Of a stretch of DNA of 64,000 bases, positions 48,905 to 59,889 are shown in pieces. The position numbers and the translations under genes are program-made. Source of the stretch: Leptospira licerasiae serovar Varillal str. VAR 010 (GTDB lineage Bacteria > Spirochaetota > Leptospiria > Leptospirales > Leptospiraceae). Each line of letters opens with the position of its first letter. The stretch's first letter is position 1. The stretch is from positions 214,001 to 278,000 of the forward strand of contig NZ_AHOO02000011.1 of the NCBI RefSeq assembly GCF_000244755.1. Direction: 5' to 3'. Under the pieces are notes generated by a model. It was not told the DNA's origin. It made no database searches and saw only the letters and a program-made list of their open reading frames with translations.

Positions 48905-49651
48905 TTAATAATTGCTATCGTTCGGTTTTCCCGGAAAACTCCAGCCTGGAGCTCCGGAACTTGTTTCTTCAAAACCGGATTCTTGGGACGCGCCCATATT
49001 CTGGTTTTGTAATGTCTCTTGGAATTGTTGCGTTTGCATTGTTGAAGTTCCAGCAGAGGAACCCGCTGTAGGAGTTCCAACAGGCGCATTAAGGGAAGAT
49101 CCTGCAACGCCAGGGGCTGCTGTTTTTGGAGATTGTGCTCCTTGCCCTTCTTGTTGATTGATCACCGCGGGATCTGTGATCAAAGTGATCGCATCGATCT
49201 CCACCGTTCTACCGTTCACTCTTACGAAAGATTTACCTTCTCCATCGAAAAATAATGCACCTGCGGTCCCTACTACGTTCTCACCTGTCACAAAATCAGG
49301 ACCGGAAACGATCTTACCCACAAGGGAGAAACTTTGACGATTGGTCATCTTTCCGATCCCTTGTGAGATATTATTCATCTGCTCTAAGGAAGAGAATTGC
49401 GCCATCTGTGCGATAAAGTCCTGATCCTTAACCGGATTGGTAGGATCTTGGGAAGAAAGCTGAGTGATGAGAAGTTTTAGAAAATCATCTTTTCCTAATG
49501 CTTTCGCGGTGGAACGTATCTCGATCCCTTGGAGACCGCTTTTTTCTTCCTTCTCCAATTTATCAAAATGCTTCCTTAAATCGTAACTTCTGTCTCCTTC
49601 GAGATAACGGCTACGTGTAGCTTCGTTAGAAACCGCGTTTGCTTCAGGCAT
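48905..49651 (-). CDS. flgD: Flagellar hook assembly (capping) protein FlgD
   Basis: 248 residues. The FlgD core [43 protein letters not shown] is clear at about 53-95, followed by a beta domain ([16 protein letters not shown]). The last 75 residues are Gln/Gly/Ser-rich and probably disordered. FlgD caps the growing hook. It lies between fliK and flgE with 10- and 30-base gaps. Confidence 0.95.
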   Translation of the reverse strand: MPEANAVSNEATRSRYLEGDRSYDLRKHFDKLEKEEKSGLQGIEIRSTAKALGKDDFLKLLITQLSSQDPTNPVKDQDFIAQMAQFSSLEQMNNISQGIGKMTNRQSFSLVGKIVSGPDFVTGENVVGTAGALFFDGEGKSFVRVNGRTVEIDAITLITDPAVINQQEGQGAQSPKTAAPGVAGSSLNAPVGTPTAGSSAGTSTMQTQQFQETLQNQNMGASQESGFEETSSGAPGWSFPGKPNDSNY

Positions 49652-49661
49652 GATCCTCTCC

Positions 49662-51143
49662 TTAAACCAGAATGTTTAAGCGTTTATCAGTATTCTTTTC
49701 GGCAAATTCTAGATTTTCGATAGAGTCCATTTCGGAAACTTCTTCCAAATCGGAAGAATTCGAAAAACCGGAAGACTCGAATCCAAACCCCTCTTGGTCG
49801 AAAAATCTGGAAGAATCTTGTCCATCCCAACTCATGCGTAAAGAATCCTCTGATTCCACGATCAAAGACTGAAGATCCAATCCTTGCTCTTTAAAATCTT
49901 TTCGAAGTTGTTCCAGATCGCCTGCGAATAATTTTCTCACCTGATCAGACTCTACCAAAATTTTGCCTTGGACCTTATCGTCTTCTACAGTGATACGTAA
50001 GGAAACTCTTCCTAGTTCTCTCGGGTTCAATCTAAGAGTCGCTTCCGATCTTCCATTCTCTACAATATTCAATTTTGCTGATTGGACCAATCTTTGGAAA
50101 TTTTCCTTCATCTGAGTACGATCCATTGAAGATCCGGGATTCGCCTTAGAAGTCTTGTTCTGTCCGGAAACTTCTTGGTTCTTTTCTACAACTCCAAGAC
50201 CAGCCTTTAACAGGGTAAATGTTGTTTCGTTCCCGTTTCTTTGGGAGAATTCTTGGTTCTGGGAACCTTTACCGGAAGTATCCGACTTAGAAGCTTCTTC
50301 CACTTGAGCCGCCTTTGCTGCTTGGTTTTTGGAATCCATAGAAAGAGTTTCTTGTCTTTTCTCCCTGGTGATCTTCCAGTTCTCCGACTCCGGAATGAAA
50401 TTTTCTTTATGAGAATCTTTTAATACAGTTAGAATTTTTTCTTCGTTTGCAGGTTTGGAGAATTTGCGTGCCTCCTCCAAACTTTTCATACCTTCATCCA
50501 GACTTTCTTTTTCCGGAGTTTTTTTGGCTTCTTTGATAGAACGTTTTTCTTCCGGCTGATTCGATTTTAGAACGGAGACATTTCCAGATTCTTCTTTTTG
50601 TTCGGCCTTAGTAGTAGATTCTTCTTTGGAATGTTTTTGGATCTTTTTGGTCGATACGGATTCTTCTTGGTTTGCGGCGCTTGCGATTTCTTTTTCTTTT
50701 TTAGCTTCGAGCCCGGCCAAGAACACACTCATCTGAGTGATAAAAGGAGAATCTAATTCTTCCGATCCGAATTCGGGATCGATCTCTTCTTCTAGCTCCG
50801 GATCCGTTTCAACCGAATCCGTCTTTTGCATTTTTTTCTCGGAAAGACGAACTAGTTTTTCGCTGTCTTCTTCTTCCGAGTCAGTCTCTTCTACTTTTTC
50901 TTCTTCGGATCTTACAAATAATTCAGGTTCTTTGGACTCTTCCGCTTCCGGGGTCTTTTCTTCTTTGATCTCGGACCTTTGTCCTTCTTCCAAAACCTTT
51001 TGGGAGCGAAGCTGGATGGACTTCATAAGGTCCATAAAACTTACGGAAGGAGCGGAATTTTTCTCGGGAACGTTAGATACCTTTGGTTCCGTCGATAGTG
51101 AATATCCTTCTTCTCTGCCTGGTCCTTCCGTTCTGATCTGCAT
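49662..51143 (-). CDS. fliK: Flagellar hook-length control protein FliK
   Basis: 493 residues. The first 360 residues are low-complexity and rich in Glu, Lys and Ser, as in FliK rulers. The C-terminal switch domain reads [34 protein letters not shown] and continues to about 470. FliK measures hook length and switches export specificity through FlhB. Start ATG 51143; first of the fliK-flgD-flgE group. Confidence 0.92.
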   Translation of the reverse strand: MQIRTEGPGREEGYSLSTEPKVSNVPEKNSAPSVSFMDLMKSIQLRSQKVLEEGQRSEIKEEKTPEAEESKEPELFVRSEEEKVEETDSEEEDSEKLVRLSEKKMQKTDSVETDPELEEEIDPEFGSEELDSPFITQMSVFLAGLEAKKEKEIASAANQEESVSTKKIQKHSKEESTTKAEQKEESGNVSVLKSNQPEEKRSIKEAKKTPEKESLDEGMKSLEEARKFSKPANEEKILTVLKDSHKENFIPESENWKITREKRQETLSMDSKNQAAKAAQVEEASKSDTSGKGSQNQEFSQRNGNETTFTLLKAGLGVVEKNQEVSGQNKTSKANPGSSMDRTQMKENFQRLVQSAKLNIVENGRSEATLRLNPRELGRVSLRITVEDDKVQGKILVESDQVRKLFAGDLEQLRKDFKEQGLDLQSLIVESEDSLRMSWDGQDSSRFFDQEGFGFESSGFSNSSDLEEVSEMDSIENLEFAEKNTDKRLNILV

Positions 51144-51266
51144 AGCTCGCCCCTTGCAGTATAAGGATCGAAAGATCTGTAAATTCCTTGATAAATTTAT
51201 AAGATTATCTTCTTCCTTTATCGGATTATGTCGTATTGGATTGACCTCAGGTAGGAACTACTACCC

Positions 51267-51464
51267 TCAATTATAACCTGCGAGTTCTTCCATGATCCAG
51301 GCATGTGCATCCTGGACGGTCTTATGTAGGTCCTCCAACTTATGAAGATCCATTTTCAAGGAGCCGTTCTCAAAGTGTAGATGCACATGTCCACAATTGG
51401 CACATAGATCCACTATAAAGTAATTTCTCTCGGAAATCCGGATTGGGCGGCAGTATTCTTCCAT
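51267..51464 (-). CDS. Small Cys/His-rich protein upstream of fliK
   Basis: 65 residues with a strong Shine-Dalgarno (AAAGGAG) before ATG 51464. The centre reads DLCANCGHVHLHFENGSLKMDL: a CxxC pair followed by His-x-His-x-Phe, probably binding a metal such as zinc. The pattern recalls small DUF6686-type proteins, but I cannot confirm the family. It precedes fliK by 123 bases on the same strand; a link with flagella is only positional. Confidence 0.7.
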   Translation of the reverse strand: MEEYCRPIRISERNYFIVDLCANCGHVHLHFENGSLKMDLHKLEDLHKTVQDAHAWIMEELAGYN

Positions 51465-51816
51465 TATTGTTCTCCTTTCCTAGAAGCTTGCTTTTCGGTT
51501 GGATATTGTCAATTTGATTTTGAGTCTTATTATCAATAAATATCATAAGCTAGGCTAAAACTATTGAATAAGGAAAGAATTTAAGCGGCCCTTAGCAACA
51601 TATCTCTGTGTGCTCCGTGATCTCTGTGCGAAACTTTCTTTTTTTGGTTCGCACGGAGGACATAGGGATCGCTAAGCGACAGCGATCGCAGCGGAAATCC
51701 GGCGATGCACCATCATAATGTTAAAGTTTGTATATTAAGAAAATATTATGGTGCTTCGCTGATTGAGCGAAGAGCGCGGTTCTCGCAAAGCGAGAAGTCG
51801 CCCCCAAAATAAGATT
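51465..51816. repeat. Intergenic region with diverged palindromic repeat
   Basis: The part next to the 65-residue gene is AT-rich and includes a TTGACA box on the minus strand at 51512-51507 without a convincing -10 partner. From about 51600 a diverged repeat follows: CTCCGTGATCTCTGTGCGAA, TTCGCACGGAGG, a GATCGCTAAGCGACAGCGATC stem, then TTGAGCGAAGAGCGCGG and CTCGCAAAGCGAGAAGTCGCCC just before the carB end. No gene seen. Confidence 0.6.
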
Positions 51817-54800
51817 TTATTTGCTACTATGGATCTCTTGCAGAGAACGGATCGTGAATCCTTTGTCAATCATCTCGATCATTCCTTTAATTAGAGCCTT
51901 GGCAGCACTTGCAGTAGTCAAACATGGGATCTTATAGCGGATCGCAGCTTGGCGGATCGCAAAACTATCGTCTCTGGTCACTCTACTAAGCGGTGTGTTC
52001 AGTATAAGATGGATCTTGTTCTCTCGAATATAATCTAACGCAGTTGGGAACTGATTATCGTATACCTTATTGATCTTAGAAGATAATATCCCATTTTCGG
52101 ACAAGAATTTATGAGTTCCTTCCGTCGCGATCAGATTGAACCCTAATCCCGAAAGATCTTTGATATATTTTAATAATTCTTTTTTATCCTTATCGTTTAC
52201 GGAAACAAACACTGTCCCCTGAGAAGGAAGTTCTTCTCCCGCCATATACTGGGATTTTAAGAAAGCTTCTCCCGCTGTGTCGGCAATTCCCATCACCTCA
52301 CCTGTAGATCTCATTTCAGGTCCGAGGATCGTGTCTACTCCAGGAAATTTATTAAAAGGTAATACTGCTTCCTTCACATTTACGGTCGGGAATACCATTT
52401 CTTTTGGAAGAGGAAGTTGTTTTAATGTCTCCCCCATCATGATGCGAGTAGCGTATTTTACGACAGGGTGCCCAAGAGCTTTGGATACGAATGGAACAGT
52501 CCTGGAAGCGCGAGGATTTACCTCGATCACGTAAACTACTTCTTCTTTAACAGCGTATTGGATATTGATAAGACCTTTGACTTGTAATTCCAACGCAAGC
52601 GCTCTTGTTGCGCTTCTGATATCATCCAATACTTTTTTGGATAAGGATTGAGGAGGAAGAACACATGCGGAGTCTCCGGAGTGGATCCCTGCCTCTTCGA
52701 TATGCTCCATGATACCTGCAATAAATACGTCCTTGCCGTCGCAAAGTGCATCCACGTCCACTTCTACTGCGTCCTCTAAGAAGGAATCGATGAGAAGGGG
52801 CCTGTCTTCCGAAATTTCCTCCGCCTTTTCCATATACTTATCCAGCTCTTTTTCTTCGCTGATGATAAGCATCGCTCTTCCACCCAATACGTAGCTTGGA
52901 CGAACAAGGACAGGATAAGTGATATGATTTGCGATCTTTCTAGCTTCTTCGGCCGAGGTAGCGATCCCGTTATTAGGAGAGATCAATTTCAGCTTTTCTA
53001 ATACTTCTGCGAAACGTTTTCTGTCTTCCGCTCTGTCTATGGAATCAGGGCTTGTTCCTAGAATAGGAACCCCTCTACTTTCCAGATCTTTTGCAAGTTT
53101 TAAAGGTGTCTGTCCGCCGAATTGGATGATAACTCCGTCCGGTTTTTCCTTTTTGTAGATCTGCATTACATCCTCTAAAGTTAGAGGCTCGAAATACAAT
53201 CTGTCGGAAGTGTCGTAGTCGGTAGAAACCGTTTCCGGGTTGGAATTCACCATAATGGATTCCACTCCCAGATCCTGTAACGCAAAAGAAGCATGGCAGC
53301 AGCAATAGTCGAACTCTATTCCTTGTCCGATCCTATTTGGTCCACCGCCAAGAATGATGACCGACTTTTTAGAGGTTACGTTTGTTTCGTCCTCTTCGTC
53401 GTAAGAAGAGTAAAAATAAGGAGTATATGCCTCGAACTCTCCGGCACAAGTATCGATCCTCTTATAGATAGGTTCTATTTTAGAAGATTCTAATACTTCT
53501 TCCAGGTTCTTTTCCTGTCTTTTTAGAATAGAACCTATCTCCGCCTTTTTCTTGTCTGGAGTTTGGGAAGTGGAGAGGATTTTTTCTATCTCTCCTTTTT
53601 TAGAAAGATACGCCAACTGCCTATTGGAGAATCCCGCTTTTTTGAGTTTTCCTAAGACGGAATTCCCTTTTTGTATAAATTCTTTTTCTAAATTTTGCAG
53701 ATCTTCGAATTGGTACAAGAACCAAGGATCTATCTTACAGAGTTCGTGGATCTTCTCTACGCTATAGCCCTCTTCCAGCGCCTTTTTAACGTAGAAGATC
53801 CTTTTGTCGTTCGGCCTACGCAAGAATGAATCGATCCTTTCCTTTTTCTGTGGAACAGACAGGCTATGGAACTCTACTAACTCGGCGAAATTTCCGTCGG
53901 AACCGAAACCGAATCGATCGATTTCTAAGGAGCGCATCGCTTTTTGGAAACTTTCTTTAAAAGTCCTTCCGATAGCCATGGCCTCTCCTACAGCCTTCAT
54001 CTGGACTCCAAGCGTATCGTCGGTGCCGGGGAACTTCTCGAAAGCGAACCTTGGGATCTTAGTGACCACATAGTCTATTGACGGCTCGAAAGAAGCAGGA
54101 GTAACTCTTGTAATATCGTTTTTGATCTCGTCCAAAGAGTATCCAATGGAGAGTAACGCAGCGATCTTTGCGATAGGGAACCCAGTCGCCTTAGAAGCAA
54201 GCGCTGAAGATCTGGAAACGCGAGGGTTCATTTCGATCACGATCACATCGCCGTCTTCTGGATTCACTGCAAATTGGATATTGGATCCGCCAGTTTCGAC
54301 TCCGATCTCTCGGATGATCTTGATGGACATATCCCTTAAATTTTGGTATTCCTTATCGGATAAGGTCTGCTGAGGAGCTACAGTGATGGAGTCTCCTGTA
54401 TGAACTCCCATAGGATCTATATTTTCTATAGAACAAATGATTACTACGTTGTCGGCGAGGTCTCTCATGACCTCCAACTCGAATTCTTTCCATCCTAAAA
54501 CGGATTGTTCCAACAATACCTGGCTGATAGGAGACGCCTTTAGGCCTTTTCCAACCACTTCGTCGAAAGTTTCTTCGTCGTAGGCGATCCCTCCTCCGGT
54601 CCCACCCAGAGTGAATGCAGGTCTTACGATCAGAGGAAGTCCGATCTGAGCTTTGATCTCTGCAGCTTCCTTTAGATTATTTGCGAGCCCGGAACGAGGG
54701 ACTTTTACCCCGATCTTCTCCATTGCTCTTTTGAAAAGTTCCCTGTCTTCGGCTTTCTTGATGGCGTCTATTTTGGCGCCGATAAGTTCCACATTATACT

Positions 54801-55128
54801 TTTCTAATATTCCGGCATTATGACAGGCCAATGCAAGATTTAATGCGGTTTGACCTCCTACAGTAGGTAGGATTGCATCCGGCTTTTCTTTTTCCAAAAT
54901 TTTTTGGACGACTGAAACGGTCAGAGGTTCCACATAAGTGGCATCAGCCAGATCCGGATCGGTCATGATGGTAGCAGGATTGGAATTGAGAAGAATAACT
55001 CGAATTCCTTTTTCTCTAAGAGCTTTGGCGGCCTGGGTGCCGGAATAGTCGAATTCGCAGGCTTGGCCGATAACGATCGGCCCGGATCCCAGGATCAGAA
55101 CGGAGCGGAGATCTTCCCTTTTGGGCAT
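51817..55128 (-). CDS. carB: Carbamoyl phosphate synthase large subunit
   Basis: 1103 residues (about 1070 is usual). Two ATP-grasp halves: the N-terminal one starts [22 protein letters not shown] and includes [14 protein letters not shown] and [16 protein letters not shown]; the second begins [21 protein letters not shown] and has [14 protein letters not shown]. The C-terminal MGS-like allosteric domain follows ([11 protein letters not shown]). It makes carbamoyl phosphate from bicarbonate, ammonia and two ATP. Its partner carA is far away. A linker of about 30 extra residues (around 465-540) explains the length. Confidence 0.97.
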   Translation of the reverse strand: MPKREDLRSVLILGSGPIVIGQACEFDYSGTQAAKALREKGIRVILLNSNPATIMTDPDLADATYVEPLTVSVVQKILEKEKPDAILPTVGGQTALNLALACHNAGILEKYNVELIGAKIDAIKKAEDRELFKRAMEKIGVKVPRSGLANNLKEAAEIKAQIGLPLIVRPAFTLGGTGGGIAYDEETFDEVVGKGLKASPISQVLLEQSVLGWKEFELEVMRDLADNVVIICSIENIDPMGVHTGDSITVAPQQTLSDKEYQNLRDMSIKIIREIGVETGGSNIQFAVNPEDGDVIVIEMNPRVSRSSALASKATGFPIAKIAALLSIGYSLDEIKNDITRVTPASFEPSIDYVVTKIPRFAFEKFPGTDDTLGVQMKAVGEAMAIGRTFKESFQKAMRSLEIDRFGFGSDGNFAELVEFHSLSVPQKKERIDSFLRRPNDKRIFYVKKALEEGYSVEKIHELCKIDPWFLYQFEDLQNLEKEFIQKGNSVLGKLKKAGFSNRQLAYLSKKGEIEKILSTSQTPDKKKAEIGSILKRQEKNLEEVLESSKIEPIYKRIDTCAGEFEAYTPYFYSSYDEEDETNVTSKKSVIILGGGPNRIGQGIEFDYCCCHASFALQDLGVESIMVNSNPETVSTDYDTSDRLYFEPLTLEDVMQIYKKEKPDGVIIQFGGQTPLKLAKDLESRGVPILGTSPDSIDRAEDRKRFAEVLEKLKLISPNNGIATSAEEARKIANHITYPVLVRPSYVLGGRAMLIISEEKELDKYMEKAEEISEDRPLLIDSFLEDAVEVDVDALCDGKDVFIAGIMEHIEEAGIHSGDSACVLPPQSLSKKVLDDIRSATRALALELQVKGLINIQYAVKEEVVYVIEVNPRASRTVPFVSKALGHPVVKYATRIMMGETLKQLPLPKEMVFPTVNVKEAVLPFNKFPGVDTILGPEMRSTGEVMGIADTAGEAFLKSQYMAGEELPSQGTVFVSVNDKDKKELLKYIKDLSGLGFNLIATEGTHKFLSENGILSSKINKVYDNQFPTALDYIRENKIHLILNTPLSRVTRDDSFAIRQAAIRYKIPCLTTASAAKALIKGMIEMIDKGFTIRSLQEIHSSK

Positions 55129-55199
55129 ATTATTTCCAGGATTTTTATTCTGGCCTGTACTTCAAGTCTTTCCGGACAAGAAAGAAAAAAGCATTTGGA

Positions 55200-57461
55200 T
55201 CAAAGTTCTGATTTTGGCAGGAAATATTCTCCCGCCTTCTTCCATTTCCCGGAACCAAGCAGTAGGAGCTCCAACTTACGCTGCAAATCTCCGCAATTAG
55301 AGGCAGGAAGAGGATTTGTATTCCATGGATCGGAAATCCGATCATAACAGGTATACAAAACTCCATTGGGGCTCGGAACATAGATCAGCTTTTTGGTTCC
55401 GGTTTGGAGCATTCTATGTTTAGAAAATAAAACCGTCTCTTTCGCGTAAGGGTCGGAAACAGTCACACTATTTCCGTCATTTGGATCGATCGTATGCAGC
55501 TCCAGAATATTCGGATAACGGATCCTATCCTTTTGGAAAAAATGATCTCCTCGATCCGAAAACCAGATCCCAGTCTCAGAATAGACAAAACGATCCTCTG
55601 CCCAATGATCTTCTTTTGGAAGTTTGGTCAGATCCTTACCTCTAAGAGAAAGATCCTGGTTTGTAGGAATTCCGACAATCGACAAGATAGTAGGAAATAC
55701 ATCAATAGAACTTGTGATCCCCTTAAAATTGCGGACTTCTTTCCTTTCAAAAGATTTGGGCACCTTGATGATAAGAGGGATCTTGGTAACGCCCTCCCCT
55801 CTCAAATGTTCTCCATGACCATGACTATGATCCTCTTCAAACAAGGACTCTCCGTGATCCGAGGTAAGAATAATGAGAGTATCGTCGTATAAGTTCTTTC
55901 TTTTCAGTTCCTCTAAAATTTTTCCTACCGCAAAGTCGAAAGCGGTCAACGACGCGGAATAAATAGATCGGATCTGTTCCTGTTCTTTTTTATCAGGCTT
56001 CTCAGAATTACTTGGGTCCACAAAACGAAAATATTTAGAAGGCCCATAATAGTCTGGATCCGTATTCTTATAAAAAGGATAAGGAGGACTATAGGGGAAA
56101 TGAGTTACGGAAGAAAAATACAAAGCAAAAAAAGGACGATCCTTTTTATCGAACACCGAGAATAGATCCGGAAGAATACGCGAATCGTCCCCCAAGCTAG
56201 GAAGTGATCGGATAGAAGAAAGATATTCCCCTCCTCCAAAAAAAGTCCCTGTCAAAACGGGAAGAAAGAAAACCTGGGATTCGATCGTTCTTTGTTGGGT
56301 CAATGTCTCCGCGCTAAAATTCGGAGCATAAACATTTTGGAAACCCCAGTTCGCTCTCGGAAAAATATCGCCGGCAAAAGATGATACTACGTAGGTTCTA
56401 TAAGATTTTCCTAAAATACCTGGAAGTGTCGGAATAGAATTCCCCAATTTAGAACGATCTTCTTTATCCGGGAACATATCCTGGATACCATGTTCAAAAG
56501 AATATTTTCCGCTCAGGAAATCCGCCCAAGAAGGAAATGTCCTAGGGATCGTAGAATGATGATCCATAAACACTAGAGACTCGGCGGCCAGTTTATCTAT
56601 ATTCGGAGTTTTATCCTTCTCTCCTTTTACAAATCCTAATTGATCCTGGCGTATACTATCCGCTGAAATAATCAGTATATTCGTGCCGGAAGGATTTACT
56701 AAGGCCACTTTAGATACTTCATTCTCCCTCCGGGGAGTCGTAAAAAAGGAAAATCCAAAACCTAATAGTGAGATTGCGACAAAGATCAGATCTTTTTTAG
56801 AGCGGGAAAATCGAATATCGAAGGAATAAAAAGCGGAAGCGCACAAAACACCCCAGGCAGACCCTGAAAAATGGAAGGAAAAGAATAATATTATAAAAAC
56901 AGCATATCTAACCAGGTATCCATAAGATCTAGATTTCCAAAAATTATATCCCGTCCGGATTATTTGAGTCGATAAAAATAAAAATAGGACAAATTTAAAG
57001 AAAAAGGGAGAAAAATGGTCCGTGATAAAATACAGGAATCCGACGGCCCAAGAATGTCTGTAATAAAAAAACTCTCCGTAAACCTGAGGATATTCGGAAA
57101 CGGATCCACAAAACAAAAGAAACAGAACGAAAAATAAAATTAAATAAATCTTATATATCTCGATCTTCTTCCCATTCTTCCATTCAGAAAAATCGATACC
57201 TAAAAACAGGATCGCGATCCCCACAAAAAAAACATAAGAAGAAGCGAATACTCCGCTCAAGTCTCTTAATAATAAAGGAATAAGCCCGTAAAAAAGAGAA
57301 ATAAACTCACTGATGTCCACTCCCATAACATGCAAAGATGTATTAGTGAGTAGACAAAGAAGAGTCAGAACGAATACAAAGACCCCGGAATGGACCCAAG
57401 GATTTCCGGAGTGAAATTCGGATCGAACGAGGTTTTTAAGCTTAGACCAGAACTCGGACAT
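55200..57461 (-). CDS. Membrane-anchored sulfatase/phosphoethanolamine-transferase-like enzyme
   Basis: 753 residues. About seven hydrophobic helices occupy the first 245 residues. The alkaline-phosphatase-superfamily domain follows: metal-binding NILIISADSIRQDQLGF, a nucleophile candidate Thr/Ser in STIPRTFPSWADFLSGKY, and LTSDHGESLFEEDHSHGHGEHLRGEG with Asp and His metal ligands. The layout resembles LtaS-like and related enzymes that modify envelope molecules; substrate unknown. Its start overlaps the rsmD end by 20 bases and it ends 71 bases before carB. Confidence 0.88.
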   Translation of the reverse strand: MSEFWSKLKNLVRSEFHSGNPWVHSGVFVFVLTLLCLLTNTSLHVMGVDISEFISLFYGLIPLLLRDLSGVFASSYVFFVGIAILFLGIDFSEWKNGKKIEIYKIYLILFFVLFLLFCGSVSEYPQVYGEFFYYRHSWAVGFLYFITDHFSPFFFKFVLFLFLSTQIIRTGYNFWKSRSYGYLVRYAVFIILFFSFHFSGSAWGVLCASAFYSFDIRFSRSKKDLIFVAISLLGFGFSFFTTPRRENEVSKVALVNPSGTNILIISADSIRQDQLGFVKGEKDKTPNIDKLAAESLVFMDHHSTIPRTFPSWADFLSGKYSFEHGIQDMFPDKEDRSKLGNSIPTLPGILGKSYRTYVVSSFAGDIFPRANWGFQNVYAPNFSAETLTQQRTIESQVFFLPVLTGTFFGGGEYLSSIRSLPSLGDDSRILPDLFSVFDKKDRPFFALYFSSVTHFPYSPPYPFYKNTDPDYYGPSKYFRFVDPSNSEKPDKKEQEQIRSIYSASLTAFDFAVGKILEELKRKNLYDDTLIILTSDHGESLFEEDHSHGHGEHLRGEGVTKIPLIIKVPKSFERKEVRNFKGITSSIDVFPTILSIVGIPTNQDLSLRGKDLTKLPKEDHWAEDRFVYSETGIWFSDRGDHFFQKDRIRYPNILELHTIDPNDGNSVTVSDPYAKETVLFSKHRMLQTGTKKLIYVPSPNGVLYTCYDRISDPWNTNPLPASNCGDLQRKLELLLLGSGKWKKAGEYFLPKSEL

Positions 57462-58026
57462 TTAAAGTATTCCTGCCGAAGGAACGAGGAGTAAAATTTT
57501 CCCAATCCAAAGGGACCGGAGACTGAACGATGATCACGGCCACACCCGGTTCGTTTTGAGCAATCTCTTCTACTACCTTTTTCAATTTTTCGGTCTTTTT
57601 GTCCCAGAAAGAATATGGAGGATCCATAAAATACACTTTGGTCTTTTCAGGAATATCGAAACCGGAATAAAATCGGAAAGCGTCTTTACGTAAAACTAAA
57701 TGAGGTTTTCCTAATTTATCCAAAACGCCCTTTAGACTTTCGAATCTATCCCATGCAAGTTCCAAAAACACCGCCCTTGCAAAACCTCTACTCAATGATT
57801 CTATCCCCATCTGGCCGGAACCGGCAAATAGATCTATAAATGCGGTATCTTCCAAGTTCAAGCGGCCCTGGAGCTGCAGAGACTCGATGATATCGAATAA
57901 TGATTTTTTAATGATAGCAGGAGTAAAATTACTCTTACCCTCAGGACTAACTGGAGATGGGATCAATCTACCCTTTAATTCCCCGGTTTGGATCCGAAGA
58001 CCTTTTGTTTTTTTTCCCGGTTTCAT
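57442..58026 (-). CDS. rsmD: 16S rRNA (guanine-N2) methyltransferase RsmD
   Basis: 194 residues. N-terminal RIQTGELKGRLIPSP, SAM site FIDLFAGSGQMGIESLSRGFARAVFLE and the catalytic DPPY in VYFMDPPYSFW are diagnostic. Methylates G966 of 16S rRNA in other bacteria. Starts at an ATGA overlap with the TPR-like gene and overlaps the sulfatase start, so the group is tightly coupled. Confidence 0.94.
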   Translation of the reverse strand: MKPGKKTKGLRIQTGELKGRLIPSPVSPEGKSNFTPAIIKKSLFDIIESLQLQGRLNLEDTAFIDLFAGSGQMGIESLSRGFARAVFLELAWDRFESLKGVLDKLGKPHLVLRKDAFRFYSGFDIPEKTKVYFMDPPYSFWDKKTEKLKKVVEEIAQNEPGVAVIIVQSPVPLDWENFTPRSFGRNTLNVRVLV

Positions 58027-58625
58027 TTTTCCTCTTTTCTCTTTTCCAGACCTATTTCTAAGATCCGGATCCTTTTCCCCAATTTGGAATCAGCAGGAAC
58101 CGATTTAAGTTTTGCCAAAACTGAACTCGCGGCCTCGTATTCCTGAGAAGAATACAATATACAAGCATATGTGTAAACACCTTCGGAGTACCGAACGGAA
58201 GACTCTCCCTTAGCTAGGAAAATTTTTCCCCAACGAGTCCCGGATTCATAGGATTCCAAAACTAATGCACGTTCTAAGAATAAAAAAACAGAATTATAAA
58301 AGATGGAGGGTTGTTCCTTGGATCTGGAGTAAATGCTTAGAAGAGTTTTATCTATCTCCTCTAAACTTGATTCGGAAGCAACATACAACAAAAGGATCTT
58401 ATAATCCAACTCTCCGGATCTAAGTCCGGATCTGGAAACCTTCACTAAAGTATCATAGTTTCCTTTTTTATAATATTCATACACTTGATCGAAATCAACC
58501 GAATGAACGGAGCTCGAAAATAAAAAGATTACGGTAATTATTAGCAAAGCGGCCCGAAATGATGCTTTTGAAAAAAAGCCGGACCGCAAAAAGATCAGAG
58601 TTCGATTACGTTTGAAGAGCCGCAC
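58023..58625 (-). CDS. Exported protein with TPR-like helical repeats
   Basis: About 200 residues. An N-terminal signal sequence (ALLIITVIFLFSSSVHSVDF) is followed by an all-helical part with TPR character: DQVYEYYKKGNYDTLVKVS, VYTYACILYSSQEYEAASSVLAKL. No enzymatic motif. The GTG at 58625 overlaps the upstream zinc-ribbon gene by 31 bases; a TTG at about 58587 is an alternative. Likely a periplasmic interaction protein. Confidence 0.72.
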   Translation of the reverse strand: MRLFKRNRTLIFLRSGFFSKASFRAALLIITVIFLFSSSVHSVDFDQVYEYYKKGNYDTLVKVSRSGLRSGELDYKILLLYVASESSLEEIDKTLLSIYSRSKEQPSIFYNSVFLFLERALVLESYESGTRWGKIFLAKGESSVRYSEGVYTYACILYSSQEYEAASSVLAKLKSVPADSKLGKRIRILEIGLEKRKEEK

Positions 58626-58786
58626 ATGGAGCAGATATGATTTTCTGGGCCGTCAAAAGATCCTTCGGCGTCATCTTCCCAACGATGATCACAATCCTCG
58701 CATACAAAAGTTACGGCGTCCTCGTCGAGATAATCCTCGTCGCCCTCTGTTTCGTAATCCTCGTCAAAATCATAATTATAAGGCAT
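58595..58786 (-). CDS. Small acidic zinc-ribbon protein
   Basis: 63 residues: a first part that is almost entirely Asp, Glu and Tyr (MPYNYDFDEDYETEGDEDYL) and a zinc ribbon with VCEDCDHRW and ICSMCGSSNV (four Cys in CxxC pairs 24 residues apart). Likely cytoplasmic. I do not know a function; small zinc ribbons of this kind often bind nucleic acid or are regulators. Its 3' end overlaps the next gene. Confidence 0.75.
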   Translation of the reverse strand: MPYNYDFDEDYETEGDEDYLDEDAVTFVCEDCDHRWEDDAEGSFDGPENHICSMCGSSNVIEL

Positions 58787-58892
58787 ATTTACACGGAATC
58801 CAGGAGGGGTCCGAGAGTCAAGCTAGAGTAGGAATTCCAACCCCAAAAAATAAGTGAAAGGTCCGGGCTTTTTTTAGAATCTGACTTTATAC

Positions 58893-59885
58893 ATGCTCTA
58901 CCAAGCCAACCACAGAAGTTACAGAAAAAAAGCGAATTACAAACCGTTAGTGTTCTTTTTGATCCTGCTAGGTTTGGCAGGGATCGCATTTTTTTTCAGG
59001 CAAGATATCAAGAATCTATTCGCTGGAGATAGACGTTTACTTCTCGAAAAAGAAAGAAAACTACTCCAAGAAGGGATCGTTAAAGGGGAGCCGAAAGAAG
59101 GAGAGATTAAAGAATTCAAATCTACTGCTAAGGATTTTGTAACTTCTAACCCAAAAGAAGGGATCTCTTACCATTATGCGGCCCTTTCGGGATATTATGA
59201 ATTCTTACTATTAGGTTTTAGATTCGATTCGGTCACTCTTTCTAAAATTGCATACACAGGCTTCCAAGAATTTTTAGAACAAGATAGCTCTTATCTTCCT
59301 CTTGTTGAGGATTCGTATAGACAAGCGTTGAGGGCTCAAGCGATAGATCCCGAATTTTTAGAATCCACCGACAATCGTTATTTGATCGCGTTCGGCGAAT
59401 CCATCCGACAAAAACTGAGCCGATCCGCGTTGAACAAACTTCTGATCTCCATTGAGCCTGAAAAATTAAGCCCTGAATTAAAATCGGGTTATGCTTGGAC
59501 CTGTTTGGTAGGAAGCGCACTTTCCGGAAATACGGAGTTCTTGAAGAAGATACTTTCCAGGCAGGATGTTTCAGGTTCCCTTTTACTTTCTGCAAGAGAA
59601 TCCGATTTTCTAATCGCATTGTCCGAATTCAGAGCGGGACAATATGTTTCTTCCTTAAATTATTTAAGAAGGGTCAAAAATACAAACGAAGACTTTCTAA
59701 CCGGAAGTTCTAAAATTTTAGAAGCAAGGATCTTTTATTACCAAAATCTTTCGCCAAAAGCGATCGTATTATTAGAAGAATACTATCCGAATTCGGGGGA
59801 CAGAAAGGAAGAAGTTTTGGATCTCGCAAGAGAGATACTTTCCAAAAATCAAACCTTGAAAACGAAACTTCCGGTAGAGGATTAA
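58893..59885 (+). CDS. Membrane-anchored helical-repeat protein
   Basis: 330 residues. Basic N-terminus (NHRSYRKKANYK), one membrane helix (LVFFLILLGLAGIAFFF, about 19-35), then an acidic helical domain of TPR-like texture (YHYAALSGYYEFLLLGFRFD; AGQYVSSLNYLRRV; KAIVLLEEYYPN). Most likely faces the periplasm. Unrecognised family. The next lipoprotein gene begins 4 bases after its stop. Confidence 0.75.
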   Translation: MLYQANHRSYRKKANYKPLVFFLILLGLAGIAFFFRQDIKNLFAGDRRLLLEKERKLLQEGIVKGEPKEGEIKEFKSTAKDFVTSNPKEGISYHYAALSGYYEFLLLGFRFDSVTLSKIAYTGFQEFLEQDSSYLPLVEDSYRQALRAQAIDPEFLESTDNRYLIAFGESIRQKLSRSALNKLLISIEPEKLSPELKSGYAWTCLVGSALSGNTEFLKKILSRQDVSGSLLLSARESDFLIALSEFRAGQYVSSLNYLRRVKNTNEDFLTGSSKILEARIFYYQNLSPKAIVLLEEYYPNSGDRKEEVLDLAREILSKNQTLKTKLPVED

Positions 59886-59889
59886 AAAA

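Noticed and set aside
51507..51512. TTGACA box as promoter of the 65-residue gene
   Set aside because: At 17-base spacing the -10 position reads AAGCTT, not a usable box.
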